Assembly (NCBI GenBank): GCA_964035575.1
Contig: OZ037899.1
Span: 682,001-746,000, forward strand
Direction of reading: 5' to 3'
From: Rhynchopus sp. YZ270_cl-10
Lineage: Eukaryota > Euglenozoa > Diplonemea > Diplonemida > Diplonemidae
Length of the DNA stretch: 64,000 nt
Shown here: one piece after another, positions 61,748 through 64,000 of the stretch
Numbering within the stretch: the first letter of the stretch is position 1
How the letters are laid out: each line of letters begins with the position of its first letter
The notes under the pieces: model-generated
Databases searched by the model: none
The model's input: the letters and a program-made list of their open reading frames with translations, nothing else
Told to the model about the DNA's origin: nothing
Made by a program: the position numbers and the translations under genes

Positions 61748-61812
61748 TCGATTTTGAAGTGTTTTGAGGAAGGCGTCTATTTTTTTTGTGTCCTGCAACT
61801 CACCCTTTTTCT

Positions 61813-61851
61813 CAAGGTGGCTCAACACAGAGACGCTTAGATTCATCTTGC
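61813..61851 (+). repeat. Short structured repeat H1
   Basis: CAAGGTGGCTCAACACAGAG, ACGCTTAGATTCATCTTG. Between the rRNA fragment and R9. Confidence 0.5.
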
Positions 61852-61902
61852 CCAAAAAAACGTTTCTTCTCTTCTACCCTTTTTTTGATAAAACAACTTG
61901 TT

Positions 61903-62087
61903 GTCAATTCTAAAAAGATTGGAGGCAGCGCTGCAGGGCAAACAAAACGGATTGAAAAAAACAGAAGCTTGCTTGTTTTCTTTGAGTACTCAATTAACCA
62001 CAACAACCGTACTTCAGTTTAACACATTTTTTCACCTTTTTGTTTTCCCGGCTTTGAGCGCACAAACAAAAGACCCGATCTTTTTTC
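61903..62087 (+). repeat. Repeat R9, copy 2
   Basis: Partner of 38141-38332; same block order, with GGCAGCGCTGCAGGGCAAAC here and small length differences in the A runs. Confidence 0.65.
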
Positions 62088-62104
62088 GCTAAAACTCATA
62101 CTGT

Positions 62105-62232
62105 GGGTGTTATAACGTTATGTATAACGTTATTTTTGTTATAACGTTATTTTTGTTATAACGTTATCCAATAACGTTATAACAAAAAATAAAAGTGTTA
62201 TAACGTTATCGATAACGTTATAACACCGTTAT
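62105..62232 (+). repeat. Array of TATAACGTTATA palindromes
   Basis: ATAACGTTAT or close variants occur at least seven times in 130 bp in both orientations, so the whole stretch can fold into alternative hairpins. Confidence 0.8.
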
Positions 62233-62236
62233 AACT

Positions 62237-62440
62237 GTTATTTTTGTTATTGCGTTATGGTACCCAGGCACCCGGGCACCCAGGTACCCAGGTACCCAGG
62301 TACCCAGGTACCCAGGTACCCAGGTACCCAGTACACAGTGCCGGTGTACCTGGGTACCTGGGTACCTGTGTACGTGGGTACCTGGACCTGGGTGCCTGTG
62401 CCTGGGCACCTGGGTACCATAACGCAATAACAAAAATAAC
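62237..62440 (+). repeat. 204-bp hairpin built of GGTACCCA units
   Basis: GTTATTTTTGTTATTGCGTT at 62237 is complementary to the end at 62440. The arms consist of CAGGTACC/GGTACCTG repeats and meet at GTACAC-AGTGCCG-GTGTAC (about 62331-62349). Confidence 0.85.
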
Positions 62441-64000
62441 CCCCAATGACATAACGAAGTATCGCTTGAAAGTACCGTTCAATATACCTTTCTTGGTGTG
62501 CATGAAGTAGCACACAAGCATTGCCAAGGTATATCAACCGATAAATCAATCAGATAAACGTTACATCATTGGAAAATTGTTGGCACCGCCCCCCTGTCTT
62601 CGTATTTATTACGTCGACAGGCCAAACAGCGTTGGGCTCAGAAGAAGCAGTGCAAGACACTGGGGATCAACATGAGAACCAACTCCCAACAACACAGGCT
62701 ACCGAAGTAGCAGGTGGGGTGTTGCGGGTGTTTGGGGTGAAGAAAATCGATTTTGGTAAGTTACAGCAGAAAATTCTTAAGTTTGCACTAGTCGAGAAGG
62801 GTTACCACTTGCCTACTAAATCTTCGTGCATGTGCACCCATTTAAGGGTGGAGAAGCGTGACACGCACATACAAGTATGCACGTTACTTCAACAAAGGCT
62901 GAATTCTGGTAATTCTAAGGGATGTGAATTACAGCCACCACATGGTTGTCATTAGGCTACTACCTTCGTCGTAGACGTATACAAAGGTTTCGCCCCCTTC
63001 TCTTTCATGCAAACTTAAGAAAATTCTGAAGTAACTACAACCTGGCGTGCGGGTACAGATGCATTGCTTTGTTCTTTCCTCAAAGTCATGTGTGATCTCT
63101 CGGGTCTGTACTAAAGTCAGTGTTTAGATAAGCATCCACTTGACTCGTTCTAACAACCGTTGAAATCGAACAAAACAACACACTGCCCCTTCTCACACCA
63201 AGCCGCCATGCTTCAAGAGCATGCCCTGGGCAAAAATTACTGTGACAAAAACTGGTTTCTGGGGGAACGCAATATTTTCTTGTGCCTAGTCCTCCGCGAG
63301 CAGAGGACAGACTTTCCAGAAGGTTTCCAAAGTCGAATTTCTTGCACACGCTATGCTCCCTGGGTTAAATGGCTATAGCAGTGACTGACTAAGAGTTTCA
63401 TAATAATTAGGGTGGTCTATGGGGGTGGTGTAAAACAAAACTAAAATCAATTATGAGTGATTTATTAGAGTATTATTAGAGTTTTGTAGATTATTACAAG
63501 CTCTTGGCAAGCTCTTGTGATGGGTCTAGGTCTGGGATTTTTCTGTGGAAAATGAGTGGAAACTGTGTAATTAAGTATTTGTAATTACACGCTTCCACTC
63601 CAGACCTGCACAACATATCAGGCAGCAAAAATAAAAAATTCTCAATTTTTTGTGGGTAAAAATTGCTGGGGGAAATATTTGGTCTCAAAATCAGCGAGCC
63701 GGGGTGACCAAAACAACGGAGGTCGTTGGTTCAATGAAGAAGTGCAAGCGATGACCCATCTGGGACGGAGGAACGCGTCTTTATGTATCCTGGTACGTCG
63801 ACCAAGCTCTCCCGGGGTCCTCCAGACCCCCCTTGCACTTTTCACCTCCTCCCTCCCCTTCACCTACCACCATCGCTTTAGGGAGGCGTCTTTAGCGGTT
63901 ACACATTGCACGCCTGTAACAGAATTTTGTGCTCGTCAATAATTGCGCGTCAATGAAAACTACTAATTGTAAGTTATGTTTTGGAAGAATTTTTAAATAG
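62441..64000. other. No gene supported; possible exon fragment
   Basis: After GTCGACAG at 62618 one frame reads AKQRWAQKKQCKTLGINM and on to a stop near 62708, which looks protein-like and begins after an AG, but nothing connects to it. The frame at 63652-63942 is GC-richer than its surroundings and also unassigned. The remainder is AT-rich. Confidence 0.35.

Noticed and set aside
1-64000. Retroelements with reverse transcriptase, or other large coding mobile elements
   Set aside because: I found no RT, integrase, capsid or DDE catalytic motif in any frame; all mobile elements seen here are small or non-coding DNA elements.

Overview
The window is nuclear DNA of a unicellular eukaryote. The support is conventional GT-AG introns in three genes, a golgin of the TMF family, a mitochondrial carrier, a piece of eukaryote-type LSU rRNA, and very large amounts of dispersed repeats, microsatellites and A/T homopolymers. 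Several genes have a long pyrimidine tract plus AG immediately before the start codon (12111, 25001, 30702), which is the context of a trans-splice acceptor. With the bacterial-type lytic polysaccharide monooxygenase this makes a euglenozoan, perhaps a diplonemid, my best guess. That placement is inference only; no spliced-leader gene is present.

Layout. 1-1.9 kb: first copy of a type I membrane protein family with its 5' modules. 2.4-3.3 kb: mitochondrial carrier. 3.3-12 kb: gene-poor, with a TIR element that carries a captured coding fragment, a 2.9-kb TIR element holding tandem repeats and a giant palindrome, and many short repeats. 12.1-13.8 kb: Cys-rich, probably GPI-anchored protein. 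13.8-25 kb: gene-poor, with a small zinc-knuckle TIR element and more short repeats. 25-29 kb: large multi-pass membrane protein. 30.7-38.1 kb: six-exon TMF/golgin gene. 39.2-42.6 kb: three tandem, almost identical secreted Cys-rich proteins. 43.3-45.3 kb: two-exon zinc-ribbon/SDR protein. 46.1-47.1 kb: secreted AA10 LPMO. 48.6-49.7 kb: second copy of the membrane protein. 50.8-52 kb: hexamer satellite with a 294-bp higher-order period. 52-54.5 kb: three-exon coiled-coil/HNH gene. 55.5-56.6 and 57.8-58.8 kb: third and fourth copies of the membrane protein. 60.1-61.1 kb: basic Ser/Pro-rich protein. 61.5-64 kb: antisense LSU rRNA fragment, AACGTT palindromes, a 204-bp hairpin, and no convincing gene.

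All host genes I accept are on the + strand. Nine of fifteen encode secreted or surface proteins, in two amplified families plus two singletons, so the locus looks like a surface/secretome neighbourhood. Two 5' modules, each able to form hairpins, recur upstream of three of the four membrane-protein genes, and one of them also precedes the LPMO gene, which suggests common expression control. The least explained structure is a set of short (about 45-100 bp) dispersed modules built as small hairpin, TTCATCTT/TTTCAAGTC/TATCAACTTC-like box, then pyrimidine run. They are scattered through intergenic DNA and introns in more than thirty copies.
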